From: Halichoerus grypus
Taxonomy: Eukaryota > Chordata > Mammalia > Carnivora > Phocidae
Length of the DNA: 64,000 bases
NCBI RefSeq assembly: GCF_964656455.1
Contig: NC_135718.1
Span: 129,749,966 to 129,813,965, forward strand
Direction: 5' to 3'
The notes beneath the pieces were generated by a model, which searched no databases, had not been told where the DNA came from, and saw only the letters and a list, made by a program, of their open reading frames with translations. Below, one piece after another: positions 1-11,039 of the stretch. The translations under genes and the position numbers were made by a program. Each line of letters starts with the position of its first letter. The first letter of the stretch is position 1.

Positions 1-142
1 AGCAGGAGAGGGAGGAGGGTCAGAGGGAGAAGCAGACTCCCTGCTGAGCAGGGAGCCTGATGCGGGACTCGATCCCGGGACTCCAGGATCATGACCTGAG
101 CCGAAGGCAGTCGCTTAACCAACTGAGCCACCCAGGCGCCCC
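1..142 (-). mobile_element. CAN-SINE, cut by window edge
   Basis: Tail-proximal body and tRNA-like head of a carnivore SINE in reverse orientation, ending in the head complement GAGCCACCCAGGCGCCCC. The poly(T) end lies outside the window. Confidence 0.9.
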
Positions 143-1017
143 TATCCAATTCTTCTCCAAGAGTGCTTGGAAAGAGATGATTCTAGGCTTGAGTCAAAAT
201 CAGGGAAAGTTTTGGGGGAGACCTACATGCTAAAGAGAACTGATTCAGCTGCCATGACAAAGGCCAATGTCACCATGGCTTATACCAGACAGGAGTTTAT
301 TAGTCTCTCCTACAATTGTCCAAGAATAGGCAGCACAGATCTTTATGGGGGCTCCGTGGTATCAGAGACGCATACTCCTTTTTCAATGTTCTTTGTTCAT
401 CTCATGGCCTTCCAGACTATTCCATAACTATAAGAGCTCCTGCTACCATACCCACATTCCAGCCAGCAGAAGGGAGAAAGAGAGAATGGAAAGAATACTC
501 ACTCTTTATTGTTGAGGCTATGACCAGGAAGTTGCATATACCACTCTGTGTACATCCTGTGGGACAGACCAGGAGGTTGCATGTTTCACTTCTGCTTAGG
601 TTCTATCGGGCAGAACCTAGGTGCATGGCTGGATTTCACTGCAAGGGAGCCTGGGAAAATGCAGTCTTTTGATTGGCAGTCATTTTCTCAGCTAAAACTT
701 GTATTACTCTAGAAGGGAGAAACATACTGGGGGAACAACTAGCAGTCTCAGATGTTACAACCTCCTGTAATCTTGTCTACAAGGAAGGCAAATCAGATCA
801 GTCATCGCCAGGTAAATATCATACCTTTTCATGAGACTATAAACTGTATGACAGCAAGGACCCTAGCGCTTTTTGCTCTTCAATTTATCCTCATTTCTTA
901 GCATAATTCCTGGTACATAGTAGCTTCTCAATACAAATTTATGAAATAAATGGATGAATGAGAGGCAGCTAGATGTCAAAATTCCAGAAGATCCTTCATG
1001 TGCCTTTTCCCAAGAAC

Positions 1018-1228
1018 TTTTTTTTTTTTTTTAAGTTTTTTTTTTTTTTTTTTTTTATTTGACAGAGAGAGACACAGCGATAGAGGGAACACAAGCAGGG
1101 GGAGTGGGAGAGGGAGAAGCAGGCTTCCCGCTGAGCAGGGAGCCCGATGCGGGGCTCGATCCCAGGATCCTGAGATCATGACCTGAGCCGAAGGCAGACG
1201 CTTAACGACTGAGCCACCCAGGCGCCCC
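1018..1228 (-). mobile_element. CAN-SINE (arctoid-type body)
   Basis: Starts with a long poly(T), then a body with GACAGAGAGAGACACAGCG and AAGCAGGGGGAGTGGGAG, and ends in the reverse-complemented tRNA-like head. A second SINE in the same orientation follows 3 bases later. Confidence 0.95.
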
Positions 1229-1231
1229 AAG

Positions 1232-1409
1232 AACTTTTTTTTTTTTAAGATTGTATTTATTTATTTGACAGAGACAGAGTTAGCAAAAGCAGGAACACAA
1301 GCAGGGGGAGTGGAAGAGGGAGAAGAAGGCTCCCCACTGAGCAGGGAGCCCGATGGCGGGGCTTGATCCCAGGACCCTGGGATCATGACCTGAGCCACCC
1401 AGGTGCCCC
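1232..1409 (-). mobile_element. CAN-SINE with internal head deletion
   Basis: Reverse-oriented SINE following the previous copy directly. The usual stretch between the two TGAGCC motifs of the head (the GAAGGCAGACGCTTAACGACTGA region) is missing, so the sequence runs from CATGACC straight into TGAGCCACCCAGG. This looks like a deletion between short direct repeats. Confidence 0.9.
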
Positions 1410-1904
1410 TCCCAAGAACTTTTTTGCAAGGATCAAGACCACTTGGTTTCTTGTTAAAATTAAACCTGAGGAAGTCTGTTGAGAGTTTTTCACAAAGTGA
1501 AATTTCCTGCCCTCCATACCCACCCTGCCAAGTGGTGTGGTTTCTTTATACCCTTGGTCTGATGTCTGCTGCTGATGAACTTGAGATGATGTTGTGCTCC
1601 GAGAGCAGCTCGATGGCATATGATATGAGAAAGCTGGGCTCCTCCACAGCTCTGATGTGTTATTACTGTGAGCAAACCTGGTATCTTCCTGAGAGAATTT
1701 TATCCCAAGGTCTCCTGTATTACACAGATTGATTCTTACAGATAGGAGGGGCCGGGGCCCGCTTTGGAGCAAATGGGGCATCTGCTGGGAGTTGTTGGGC
1801 AGGCCGGCTCCCGGAGGCAGAGCATCCAGCCTCCTCAGCTTGGGGCCTGGGTTAGCCTTGCAGCTCTCCCCCGAGGGCTGTGTTTCCAGCCCCCGCATTT
1901 AATA

Positions 1905-2350
1905 AGCTGAGAGAATTGAAAACAGTAAAATATGGAAGATAATACACCAGTCAATAAAAAGATAAAGTAAACTAAGAAGAAATAAAAAGATGGTAAAAAC
2001 AGTAAAAAAAAAGAAAAAAAAAAGGCAGCGGGCAAAGTAATAATACAAACTAAAAATAAACCAAATAAACTAAAAAGAAATGAAAAGATAGAACAAAGAC
2101 ACGATAAGGCAAAGGTTAGAAATAAAAGATGGAGAATAAAAAGATAATACAATAACAATAAATCGAGAAGATAAGATGAGATAAAAGCAAATAGTATGAA
2201 ATAGCTAGAACAAAGACGAAACAGAGATTAAAAATGACAGAGATAAGTAAAATCATTAAAACCAGAAAAATAAAAGACTAAAGAGATTAAAACAATAAAA
2301 TGTGTTAAACCAATACCAGAAGAAATAAAAAATTTAGAAGACTAGGCTAT
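1905..2350. repeat. A-rich, almost C/T-free low-complexity tract
   Basis: About 445 bases made mostly of A with G and scattered T, built from degenerate units such as AATAAAAAGATAA. It is not a clean microsatellite. It could be a decayed LINE A-rich segment. I cannot assign a family. Confidence 0.7.
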
Positions 2351-2494
2351 GGGGGAAGAGAGTAATAGATCAATTTTGTTTCAAATTACAATAATACAGC
2401 AGTGCTAGTACAAAAGCCTGCCCCCCTTATGCAGACACATTCTCGGAGTCCAGGCAGCTCCAAGCTTGTGCAGACCTCCCAACCTCTAAGCATC

Positions 2495-2880
2495 CCTATT
2501 CATTTGCTAGAGCTGCTCTTAAAAAGCTCCATGGATGGGGGGCTTAAACAGCAGAAACGTAGCTTCTCACAGGTCTGGAGGCTAGAAGTCCAAGAAGGGA
2601 GGCTTCTTCTGAGGGCTCTGAGGGAAGGATCTGTTCCAGGTCTCTCTCCTTGGCTTGCAGAAGGCCATCTTCTCTCCCTGTGTGTCTTCGCTTCCTCTTT
2701 CCCCCCTGTGTATAAAAATGTCTTCTTCTTATAAGTACACCAATCATGTTGGATTATGGCCCACCCTAAAGACTTCATTTTAACGAAATTACCTCTTAAA
2801 GGCCCTGTCTCCAAGTACACCTTCTGAGGTACTGGGGGTTAGGACATATGAATTTGGAGACACAGTTCAGCCCAAAACAG
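2495..2880 (-). mobile_element. Solo LTR, MLT1-type (ERVL-MaLR), antisense
   Basis: In reverse orientation the sequence matches the recognisable MLT1 LTR text: the LTR start near 2880 (ACTGTGTCTCCAAATTCATATG), then GACAGGGCC with GAGGTAATT, the CTTATAAGAAGAAG block, GCAAGCCAAGGAGAGAG, and the LTR 3' part with CTGTGAGAAGCTACG and CTGCTGTTTAAG. This is a noncoding ancient LTR fragment with no internal retroviral genes in the window. Confidence 0.85.
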
Positions 2881-3007
2881 CATCCCTTCAAGGAGTCCTT
2901 GGCAGGATACCCTCCAGGCAGAGAGATGAAGGCAGAGAGCAGGACCTTTGACCTCTTGCCTGGTTTAGGGCCTCTGACAGAACTGATTTTTTTCTCGATT
3001 TTAGTTT

Positions 3008-3232
3008 CCTTTTCTTTCTTTCTTTCTCTCTTTCTTTCTTTCTTTCAAGATTTTATTTATTTATATTGAGAGAGAGAGAGAGATTGAGAGAACAAGTGGG
3101 GGGGGAGAGGCAGAGGGAGACTCAGACTCCCTGCAGAGCAGGGAGCCCCACATGGGACTCCATCCCAGGACGCTAGGATCATTACCTGAGCTGAAGGCAA
3201 AGGGTTAACCGACTGAGCCACCCAGGTGCCCT
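3008..3232 (-). mobile_element. CAN-SINE with TTTC-expanded tail and TSD
   Basis: Reverse-oriented SINE whose poly(T) side has become a (TTTC)n microsatellite. It is bracketed by copies of GATTTTAGTTTC, the target-site duplication, just before 3008 and just after 3232. Confidence 0.9.
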
Positions 3233-3793
3233 TGATTTTAGTTTCTGATTAATATTCTTCATTTCACTCGGGCCCACAGGGCAATAAGGCTGAGTCCGAG
3301 AAAGATAAGGTTCTGGAGTCCCTAACCCATATTCTCTCATGATGTTAGGGTCGCTGGGAGCAAGACATGTCCTGGCAGACAGACTCCTACGGCTAATGCA
3401 GAGGCCCATCTGGGAGGTGGGGCTGGGGCTCCTGGCCTCTTATGCCAAGAAACTTCTGCCTTCTGCTCTGGCTAGAAGCACTTGTGAGATGGCAGGTGCC
3501 TTCCAATTCCCCCCAAACCAACAGCACACACTCTAGCAGGGGTTTTGAGTTTGTATTTCATTGTCTTCTGCCTTTTCCAAACAGGGAAGCCTGGGAGAGT
3601 TGGACCAGAACACTTGGGAATGAGTTTTCTGTACTTGGTTTCTCCCTTGCTCAGAGGTGGAGTTCAGAACTGTGTAGAGAGAAGCCTGGAAAATCCTTCT
3701 CCCCTTATCCCGGAGAAGAGGAAACACAGACCCATAGAGGAGGCAAGGCAAAGATCACCTAGTTCAATATCCTCATTAATAGTTGAGGAAATA

Positions 3794-3990
3794 GGGGCGC
3801 CTGGGTGGCTCAGTCGGTTAAGCGGCTGCCTTCGGCTCAGGTCATGATCTCAGGGTCCTGGGATCGAGCCCCACGTCGGGCTCCCTGCTCAGTGGAGAGT
3901 CTGTTTCTCCCTCTCCCTCTGCCTGCCTCTCTGCCTACTTGTGTGCTCTCTCTCTGTCAAATAAATAAATAAAATCTTTAAAAAAAAAAA
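3794..3990 (+). mobile_element. CAN-SINE, young, perfect 14-bp TSD
   Basis: Full-length plus-strand SINE from GGGGCGCCTGGGTGGCTCAG to AATAAATAAATAAAATCTTT plus poly(A). Perfect duplications TAGTTGAGGAAATA lie at 3780-3793 and 3991-4004, which shows a clean target-primed insertion. Confidence 0.97.
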
Positions 3991-5529
3991 TAGTTGAGGA
4001 AATAGAAATCCAGGAAGGAGAGATTTGCCCACAAGTGTTCTCTCTCTTGCACACGCACATGCACACGCCTGCTGGCGTGCACACTGAACAGGTAGACAGA
4101 GCCCAGCCCCCAGACTGCTTCTGTCCAGGTTGGCATCACGGGCTTTCAACCTGCACGGTTGCATAGGGCACTGTGCTCGGAAGAGCCCTCTGCTTGACTT
4201 AATGCTCTGCGGCCACCATCTTGAATTCTTAATAACTTTGCAACAAGGGGGTGCTGCCCACCATTTTGCAGTGGGCCCTGCAAGCTACAGAGGCCAGTCC
4301 TACTCCCTGACTCTGATCAGGAAGGAAACACCAGCCACTCAAGCTCCTTTTGACCACAAGCTGTCCAGAGCAGAGGCTTGCTTACAGTTCTTGGCACAAG
4401 ATAAGCCCTTCAGAAAAGAAGAAGGAAGGGGAGGATGCCTTTGCTTCAGGCCCCAAGGCGCTCTCTCAAGCCTTAATTCCCCAGTGAGTTCTTAGCTAGG
4501 GTGTGAACCTCACAGTCACCCACCTAGAATCTCCAGCCTGGAGACTGGGCCTGTCCCAGTCCTGTGTTCTCCAAGATCCCCCGTCTCTCTGGCAGAAACC
4601 CAAGGGGGCGGGACAGGGGAGGGATGAAAGGAAAGTGAAAGTATCAGCCTCTCTGGATGGCCTCTTCTCCTCCTCCTCCTCCTCCTTACCCCCCCCCGTT
4701 GCCGTGGAGACCAGAACAAAGCCTCTCTTTCCCCTCTTTTCTGGATTGTTAATTGTCTTTACTCCATGGTGCCTTTGTTAATTGTTGCCAGTCCCTCCCA
4801 GGATGAGGATCTAGGTCTCCTCAAGACAGGAAAGAGGGTTAAAAAAAGTTAGGTGGTGGGGGTGGGGCACTAGAAACCAGGTGGAGGTCGGGGGAGGGGA
4901 ATGAGGAGGCCACCTCAGGATTTCCTAAATTCCTGGGGCTGCTGGGAAGGGAACAACCCTCTTCACTTCTTTCCCTCCCTCCCTCCATCAGCTGCCGGTT
5001 CAGGTGGGGCCCAAGGCCCCCCTCTGTGGGAAGGACCCGGAGAGAAGGAAGGAGAGAAGAAAACCCCCGTTGTGCAGGGCCGTACTGTGTGGGTGCCCTC
5101 AGAGGGAGGTAACTCTGCCTTTGCACCCATTCCAAATTGATCAGTAAGACAAGGGGCCTGATTTTTGCCCCCAGGGTTTAGGACTACTAATGGTTAAATT
5201 TGCAGGGAGAGAATATTTGCTAGGTCTGGAGGTGAGACGTGATACTCCAGTCCTCTTCCCCAAGCTGAGTTCCCCATGGTAGCTAGACATGGGAAGAATG
5301 GACTGGAGAAGTTTTGGAAGAGAGAGAGAGAGAGTGTGTGTGTGTGTGTGTGTAGAAAGGACTCACGTCACTGGCATTAGGGAAGCCCACGTCCTCAGTG
5401 AGGTCCCTGTGTGTGTGCATGCAAGTATGTTGGGGGTAGGGGTATGGGTTGAGTCCTCTGTCCTTGGGAGACAGTCCTCCAGTTGGGGGACAGGTGACCA
5501 ACTGTCACATAAGAAGCAGAGAGCTGTTT

Positions 5530-5671
5530 CTTTTTATTTATTTATTTTTTTAAAGTAGGTTCCACGTCCAGCATGGAGCCCAAGCTGGGGCTTGAACTCA
5601 CCACCCTGAGATCAAGACCTGAGCTGAGATCAAGAGTCAGACACCCAACCGACTGAGCCACCAGGTGCCCC
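5530..5671 (-). mobile_element. Older CAN-SINE subfamily
   Basis: Body reads CCAGCATGGAGCCCAAGC, GGGGCTTGAACTCA, GATCAAGACCTGAGCTGAGATCAAGAG and then the head. This is the older pan-carnivore type rather than the arctoid type. Imperfect TSDs resembling GAGCTGTTTCT flank it. Confidence 0.85.
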
Positions 5672-5789
5672 GAGCCGTTTCTAGTTCTAGGGCCTAGGCT
5701 AGAATCTGGGCTGTGCAATAATACTCCAGTGCTTGTTTATATGGTTTCGATTCTAAGGACCATAAAACCCCATAAGAAGCAAGACAGGA

Positions 5790-5990
5790 TGGTATAGCAG
5801 AAAAAGCAGGGACTTGAGGGCCAGAAAACCTGGGTTCAAATATCAGCCCTCACCCCTTCACCATGCAGTCTTGGAAACTTTTCTTCCCACCTTGGAGTGT
5901 GATTTTCCTCCTCTATAAAATGGAACAGTCCCCATCTTCACAGAACTGTTAATAGATGAAAAGAGATCATGTGTGTTAAGAGTCAGCCAT
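5790..5990 (+). repeat. MIR SINE remnant
   Basis: Contains the MIR-like run GGATGGTATAGCAG, CCTGGGTTCAAATATCAGC and CTCCTCTATAAAATGGAA, typical of the tRNA-derived core and the 3' part of mammalian-wide MIR elements. Confidence 0.8.
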
Positions 5991-6627
5991 GGGCAAGATA
6001 CCTCTCCTGTCTGTTCACAAAGAGAGGAGATGGAGGAGATGGTTCTGGAAGGCTGATTGCTTCCAGATCTTATAGGTTCAGATCCTGATAGGCAAATGAA
6101 ACATTCTGTGAACCAACCTGTTATCTTCTTGATTCACTTCCATACCCAAGTGGGACTCTTGGGAGAAACTCAAGTAGAACTGAGTAGAGGCCCACCAAGC
6201 TCAGCCTGATGGGAGCGCCTGACTCTGAAAGGTGGTTCCTGTGGTATCTGCCACGGTGCAAGGCCATCTGAGCTCAGCATTTCTGACTGGCGAGTCTGGC
6301 TGTAGGTATCTAGAAAAGCACTTGCTCAGTCATAGGATGAAGAGTTGGTGCCCAGATAAACTCCACTAGGCTGGGCCTACCCTGACCTGATCCAACCAAC
6401 AAGAACCTCCTCTAGGCTTCACAGAGAAAATGGCCCTTCGCTAGGTCCTGAGGCCTAGGGAAAAGCAGGAAAGACCCGAGGCAAAGCAGGACAAGGATTT
6501 CTCGATGCTCTTTCCTTCTCCCAGCTCCTCAGCTTACTTTCTGAAGCTTTCTCCCTCTCACCTGCTCCTGTAACACTGAAGAAAGTGATTCACACCGTTC
6601 TGTGAATTTAATCCTTTTACTGCTTCT

Positions 6628-6815
6628 TTTTTTTTTTTTTTTTTTTTTGACAGAGAGAGACACAGCGCGAGAGGGAACACAAGCAGGGGGAGTGGGAGAG
6701 GGAGAAGCAGGCTTCCCGCCAAGCAGGGAGCCCGATGTGGGGCTCGATCCCCGGACCTGGGATCATGACCTGAGCCGAAGGCAGATGCTTAACGACTGAG
6801 CCACCCAGGTGCCCC
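6628..6815 (-). mobile_element. CAN-SINE with 15-bp TSD
   Basis: Reverse-oriented arctoid-type SINE. Target duplications CCTTTTACTGCTTCT (6613-6627) and CCTTTTACTACTTCT (6816-6830) differ by one base. Confidence 0.95.
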
Positions 6816-8061
6816 CCTTTTACTACTTCTCCCACTTGCCCCTTTGTCTCTAACCTTGGAGTTTAAAGGGAGAGTGGGGAACCCCAGCACCCCTGGGCAC
6901 CGCAGCCCCCACGGGGTCTCAGGAAACGGCAGCCACATGAAGTGTGTTGGGGATCACCTCACTGAAGCCAAAGTCTTTCCTTCAGCAAAGCATATTTTTT
7001 GAGCCTCTACAAGGGGTTCTGGAAATTAAATGGAAAATAGAGCCCACAGTCTAAAGGGAAAACAGGAAAAAAAAAAACCAAAACAAGAAAACAGATAAAG
7101 TAAGTACCAGTTGTGGTGAGTGCTATGAAGCAGGAGAATAAGGTGTGGAGGATGATCTTGGAGGTGGGGTGGGGGAGTTGGGGAAGGGAAGATAGAGAAA
7201 GGAACATTTATGTCCAGACCAGAGGATGAAAGGGAGCCTGCGCTGGGAAGAACAGGGTTTGGGGAAGTGCTTTCCAGGTAAAGAGGTATTTATAGGGCTT
7301 GAAGGCAGATCTTTCAATATGGAGATCCGATTGGGATTGGGCAGTTTGTAAAATAACATTTCAGGATTGGAGGATACAGCGAGGGGAGGGTCTTGAAAAA
7401 TAAACAATTGTTTGATAAGCTAGTGGTTTGCCAGGTTAAGCAAACTATTGTCCTGAGAAGGGGGCTGTTTGAGCAGTCTATTGTTCAGATAAATTGATTT
7501 TCAGGAAGTTCCTGGAGCAAATAATGAAATTATTTATACTAGTTTACGGGCTTATCTTCCTGGGCAAGAAATTTCTGGAACAAATATTAAAGTCATGGCG
7601 ATGTAAGCAGCCTTAGTGAAATGATGTGACTGCAGGTGGTCTCGGTTCTCGGAAGCAGTGAGGCTGTCGTGGTCTAGCTGACAGTTGATGATGACCTGGG
7701 CCAGGGTGGCCACAGCGAGGACAGAGGAGAGGAGGACTGGGATGTATTTGTGGAGATAGATCAATAGCACTCGCTAATTTGGGTGGATGGAAAGGAAGAA
7801 TCGAGGATGACTCCTAGGTTTTAGGCTCGAACCTCCCAGTGGTACCATTTCCTGAGATGGGAAAGGCACTCCAGGGTGTACACAGACTTGGGGGTGGTGG
7901 TTAAAGCTCCATCCTGGAACATGTGAAATTTAGGATGTCTGTGAGATCCTTGGGTAGAAACATCAAGTGTGTGGTCGGATACATGAGTCTGAGGTGCACC
8001 AAGCAGCCTTGGAGAGTTACAGAAAAAATTGGAAGAATCATCAGCACATAGTTGGTATTTA

Positions 8062-8246
8062 TTTATTTATTTATTTATTATTTATTTATTTGAGAGAGCC
8101 GGGCGGGGAGGGGCAGAGGGAGAGAGAGTCTTAAGCAGACTTGCCTCAGAGCCAGACACGGGGCTCAGTCTCACGACCCTGAGATCATGACCTGAGCTGA
8201 AATCAAGAGTTGGATAATTAACCGACTGGGCCACCCAGGTGTCCCA
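8062..8246 (-). mobile_element. CAN-SINE inside L2, with TSD
   Basis: Reverse-oriented SINE with a (TTTA)n tail. Target duplications ATAGTTGGTATTTA lie at 8048-8061 and 8247-8260. It faces the plus-strand SINE 28 bases downstream. Confidence 0.93.
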
Positions 8247-8274
8247 ATAGTTGGTATTTAAAGCTATGAAGACA

Positions 8275-8476
8275 GGGGTGGCTGGGTGGCTCAGTCTGTT
8301 AAGCGTCTGCCCTCGGCTCAGGTCATGATCTCTGGGTCCTGGGATGGAGCTTGGCATCAGGCTTCTGCTCAGCAGGGAGTCTGCTTCATTCTCTCTCTCT
8401 CCCCCTCTGCCCCTCCCCACTGCTCGTTCTCTCTCTCTCTCTTTCTCAGATAAATAAATAAAATCTTAAAAAAAAA
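8275..8476 (+). mobile_element. CAN-SINE, plus strand
   Basis: Head GGGGTGGCTGGGTGGCTCAG (slightly diverged), ending AAATAAATAAAATCTTAAAA. Flanked by AAAGCTATGAAGAC-like and AAAGCTATGGAAG copies, consistent with a TSD. Confidence 0.93.
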
Positions 8477-8958
8477 ATAAAGCTATGGAAGTATAACATT
8501 TCATTTACGGCGAGAAGTAAGAGAGAGAAGAAAATGGGGTGAAGGGAGCCCCTGGAAAACACCCACCTGGAGAAAAGGTGGAGGAAGAAATATAAATAAG
8601 GGAAGCTGAAAAAGGACAACCAGTGAGGTCAGAAGAAACTCAGGGCGGTGTGGAGTCATGAAGTGAGCATTTCGAGGAGGGCGTGGTCCACTAGGTTAAA
8701 TAGTGCCATTTTGATGGGTGTTCCCAGGAAATGGCGTGGTAGTAGAGACAGACCTAGAATCTTCAAACAACTTCCTTCCATCACTTACTGGCCATGACCC
8801 TGAGCTTCATTCTTCTTGCCTCTAAAATGGGGATAATGATACCAACCTCACAGAACCGGGATAAGGTACAAATGGATACTGTATTTGAAAATAGACTCGT
8901 ATATGTATATTGTCTTACTGTGTGTAAGACAGAGTAGGCAGATACTTAAAAATCTTTC

Positions 8959-9059
8959 AGGGGCACCTGGCTGGCTCAGTCAGAAGAGCATATGACTCTT
9001 GATCTCGGGGTCATCAGTTGGGTGTAGAGATTACTAAAAACAAAAACAGAACAAAAAAA
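8959..9059 (+). mobile_element. Short old CAN-SINE
   Basis: Older subfamily with GAGCATATGACTCTTGATCTCGGG, then GTTGGGTGTAGAGATTACT and an A-rich tail. The segment usually reading GAGTTCGAGCCCCACG is missing. Confidence 0.85.
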
Positions 9060-9584
9060 TGTTTCAGTGTAGTGGCAGTGATTGGGAAGGGTGGTCGCCA
9101 ATGAAGTGCAATACAGTGGATGGGGGCCGTTGGAAAGAGGAGAGCCCATGTCCCATCTCTCTGTTCTTCCTCTCTCACTCTGCTGTGGCTGAAGACAGCT
9201 ACAGGGAGGGACCCATAAAGAAGGTGCCCACTGAAGCTGATCCGGGGCCAGAGAAAAACAACCAGCTACACGGAAAACACAGGCATGCTGGCCAGGAGGA
9301 GGAAAGGCTTGGTGGCACGTGGGTAACTCTTTCATGGTTTCTGAAATGGCTTCGTTCAGTCATCCAAAAGCCATTTGCTTCAGAGTTAATATTGACTTGT
9401 CCCACCTCCAACCCCCTGCTCCCTTCTTTCCATCCTCCTTGTACCTAGCTTACCCCAGGCCTGTGTCATTTCTACCCCGGTGACTACCACTGTCTGGTCA
9501 CGGGCCTCCCTGCCTCCAGCTAGACTGATCTCATCAGAGGCCCTCCTTAGAATCCCTCAGGGACTCCCCATTCCTCTTCAATCA

Positions 9585-9830
9585 ACTCATGGATCAACAA
9601 GTATTTATCAAGGGCCTGCTCTTTGCCAAGCCCTCACTAGGCACGAGGGATGTAACAGTGAGCCAGAGAGACATCCCTGCTCTTGGGGAGCTTGCAGTCC
9701 AGTGGGGGAGCAGACAAATATCTACAACCCTGGGCAGGGAGGGGCGTGTGGGGGTGGGGGTGGGGGAGGGCTTCTGGAGCCCACCCAGTAGATGGGGCAC
9801 CTGACCCAGATTGGACTGTCAAGACATGCT
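9585..9830 (-). repeat. L2 fragment, antisense
   Basis: Contains the reverse-complement L2 3' end: AAGTATTTATCAAGGGCCTG, TAGGCACGAGGGATG, GGGGAGCTTGCAGTCCAGTG and GAGCAGACAAATA. Confidence 0.65.
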
Positions 9831-9835
9831 TCTGG

Positions 9836-10035
9836 GGCACCTGGGTGGCTCAGTCGTTAAGCGTCTGCCTTCGGCTCAGGTCATGATCCCAGGGTCCTGG
9901 GATCGAGCCCCACATCGGGCTCCCTGCTCAGCGGGGAGCCTGCTTCTCCCTCTCCGACTTCCCCTGCTTGTGTTCCCTCTCTTGCTGTGTCTCTCTCTGT
10001 CAAATAAATAAATAAAATCTTAAAAAAAAAAAAAA
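9836..10035 (+). mobile_element. CAN-SINE, young, perfect 15-bp TSD
   Basis: Full-length plus-strand copy with target duplications AAGACATGCTTCTGG at 9821-9835 and 10036-10050. Confidence 0.97.
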
Positions 10036-10199
10036 AAGACATGCTTCTGGAAGAATTGATATCTGGGCTGAGAACTAAAAGATGAATAAAAAGGGTTGGG
10101 TAAGGAAGGCCGTGGGGAGTGATGAAATCCAAGGCCCCCAGAAGGTCCTAGGAGCCTGGCTGGCCATCACCTGCTGAGAAGACAGGCCACCTACACTGT

Positions 10200-10545
10200 T
10201 GGCACCTTATTTGCGTTTCACCATTGCCCCTCCTTTCACCTGCTCTACTTCCTGAGACCCAGTTCAGATAACACCTCCCCCAAGAAGACTCTGATTCCTG
10301 TCCTCACACCAGAGTGCCCTTGGTGGTCCCCGAGGCCGCGCCCGCCCCCCCCCACCCCCCGCTGGTCTGACCTTGGTACTCTCCCACTTCCCCAGAATGA
10401 CACGTTCACTCATCTGTCTCCGTCACAAAAGGGGACTCTAGAAAGGGCAGGGCACCCTCTCATTCATCCTGGTGTCCCCAGCACCCTGTTGGGCCAGGCA
10501 TATTGTAGGCATTTAATAAATACCCCGAATTAAAGGAATCCGTCC
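10200..10545 (+). repeat. L2 LINE 3' fragment
   Basis: Sense L2 text: CCTGAGACCCAGTTCAGATAACACCTCC, later CATTCATCCTGGTGTCCCCAGCACCCTG, and the classical end GGCATTTAATAAATA. Moderately decayed. Confidence 0.7.
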
Positions 10546-11039
10546 CTTTCTCTAGAACCAGCTCAGGAAAACACCAAACACCAGACACCCGAGAGAGTGC
10601 CAAATGCCAGGCTTGGAGAGAGTGGTCTGAGGCATTGGGAAGCAGTCTGGCTGCAGGTGGGTTGAGGCTCCTCAGGGAGATTCTGAAATAGGGTCTGAAA
10701 CACTAAATCCTGGCTGTCTGGAGGGTTAGGAGGCCGGGAGTTGGATGGACAACTTCTTGGGTCTTGCTCTAAGGAGCGAAGCCTCTCGGTAACGACCCTC
10801 ATACCTGGGCAGTGGGAGTGGGCAGAATCCACCTCTTTCTTCTATCCTCACCCGCCCCCGCCGCTCTCCCCTTCCCAACCGAGGTTTCCAGCTGTGGATG
10901 CCTGGATGGACCTGGCTGCAGAGAGGAGGAGGGAACTCTCTGTCCCTCCCTCCTTCTCCATCTCCCCACCCTTCCTCCTTCCTCCTCCCCCTGCCCGCTC
11001 TCTGTCTCCCTCCCTCTTTCTCCTCTGAGGCGGTGGAGT

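Larger units (their letters stand above)
6960..8745 (-). repeat. Long antisense L2 LINE copy, interrupted by two SINEs
   Basis: Read on the plus strand, this has the reverse-complement L2 series: a TTTGAGCCTCTAC start, the GTGAGTGCTATGAAG block, GATGACTCCTAGGTTTTAGG, CATTTCCTGAGATGGGAAAGG, GGATGTCTGTGAGATCC, CATCAGCACATAG, then the ACCAGTGAGGTCAGAAGAAA and GTGGTCCACTAGGTTAAATAG blocks. CAN-SINEs at 8062 and 8275 split it. Boundaries are approximate. Confidence 0.7.
1..10900. other. 5' flank of SOX13, no gene seen
   Basis: I see no convincing exon here. Open frames are short and lie mostly in repeats. The stretch holds several CAN-SINEs, an antisense MLT1 LTR (2495-2880), a purine/A-rich tract (1905-2350), a long antisense L2 copy (about 6960-8745), further L2 pieces (9585-9830, 10200-10545) and a MIR (about 5790-5990). 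The parts not assigned to repeats (about 150-1000, 4000-5500, 6000-6600) look like unique intergenic DNA. In human the next gene upstream lies farther away, which fits an empty flank (established knowledge of synteny, not checked here). Confidence 0.7.

Noticed and set aside
2495..2880. Endogenous retroviral genes
   Set aside because: Only an MLT1-type LTR is present; no internal gag, pol or env sequence is seen nearby.
9836..10035. tRNA gene suggested by the SINE heads (here and in the other copies)
   Set aside because: The heads are tRNA-derived but sit on SINE bodies with poly(A) tails and TSDs, and have lost proper cloverleaf pairing; they are retroposons.
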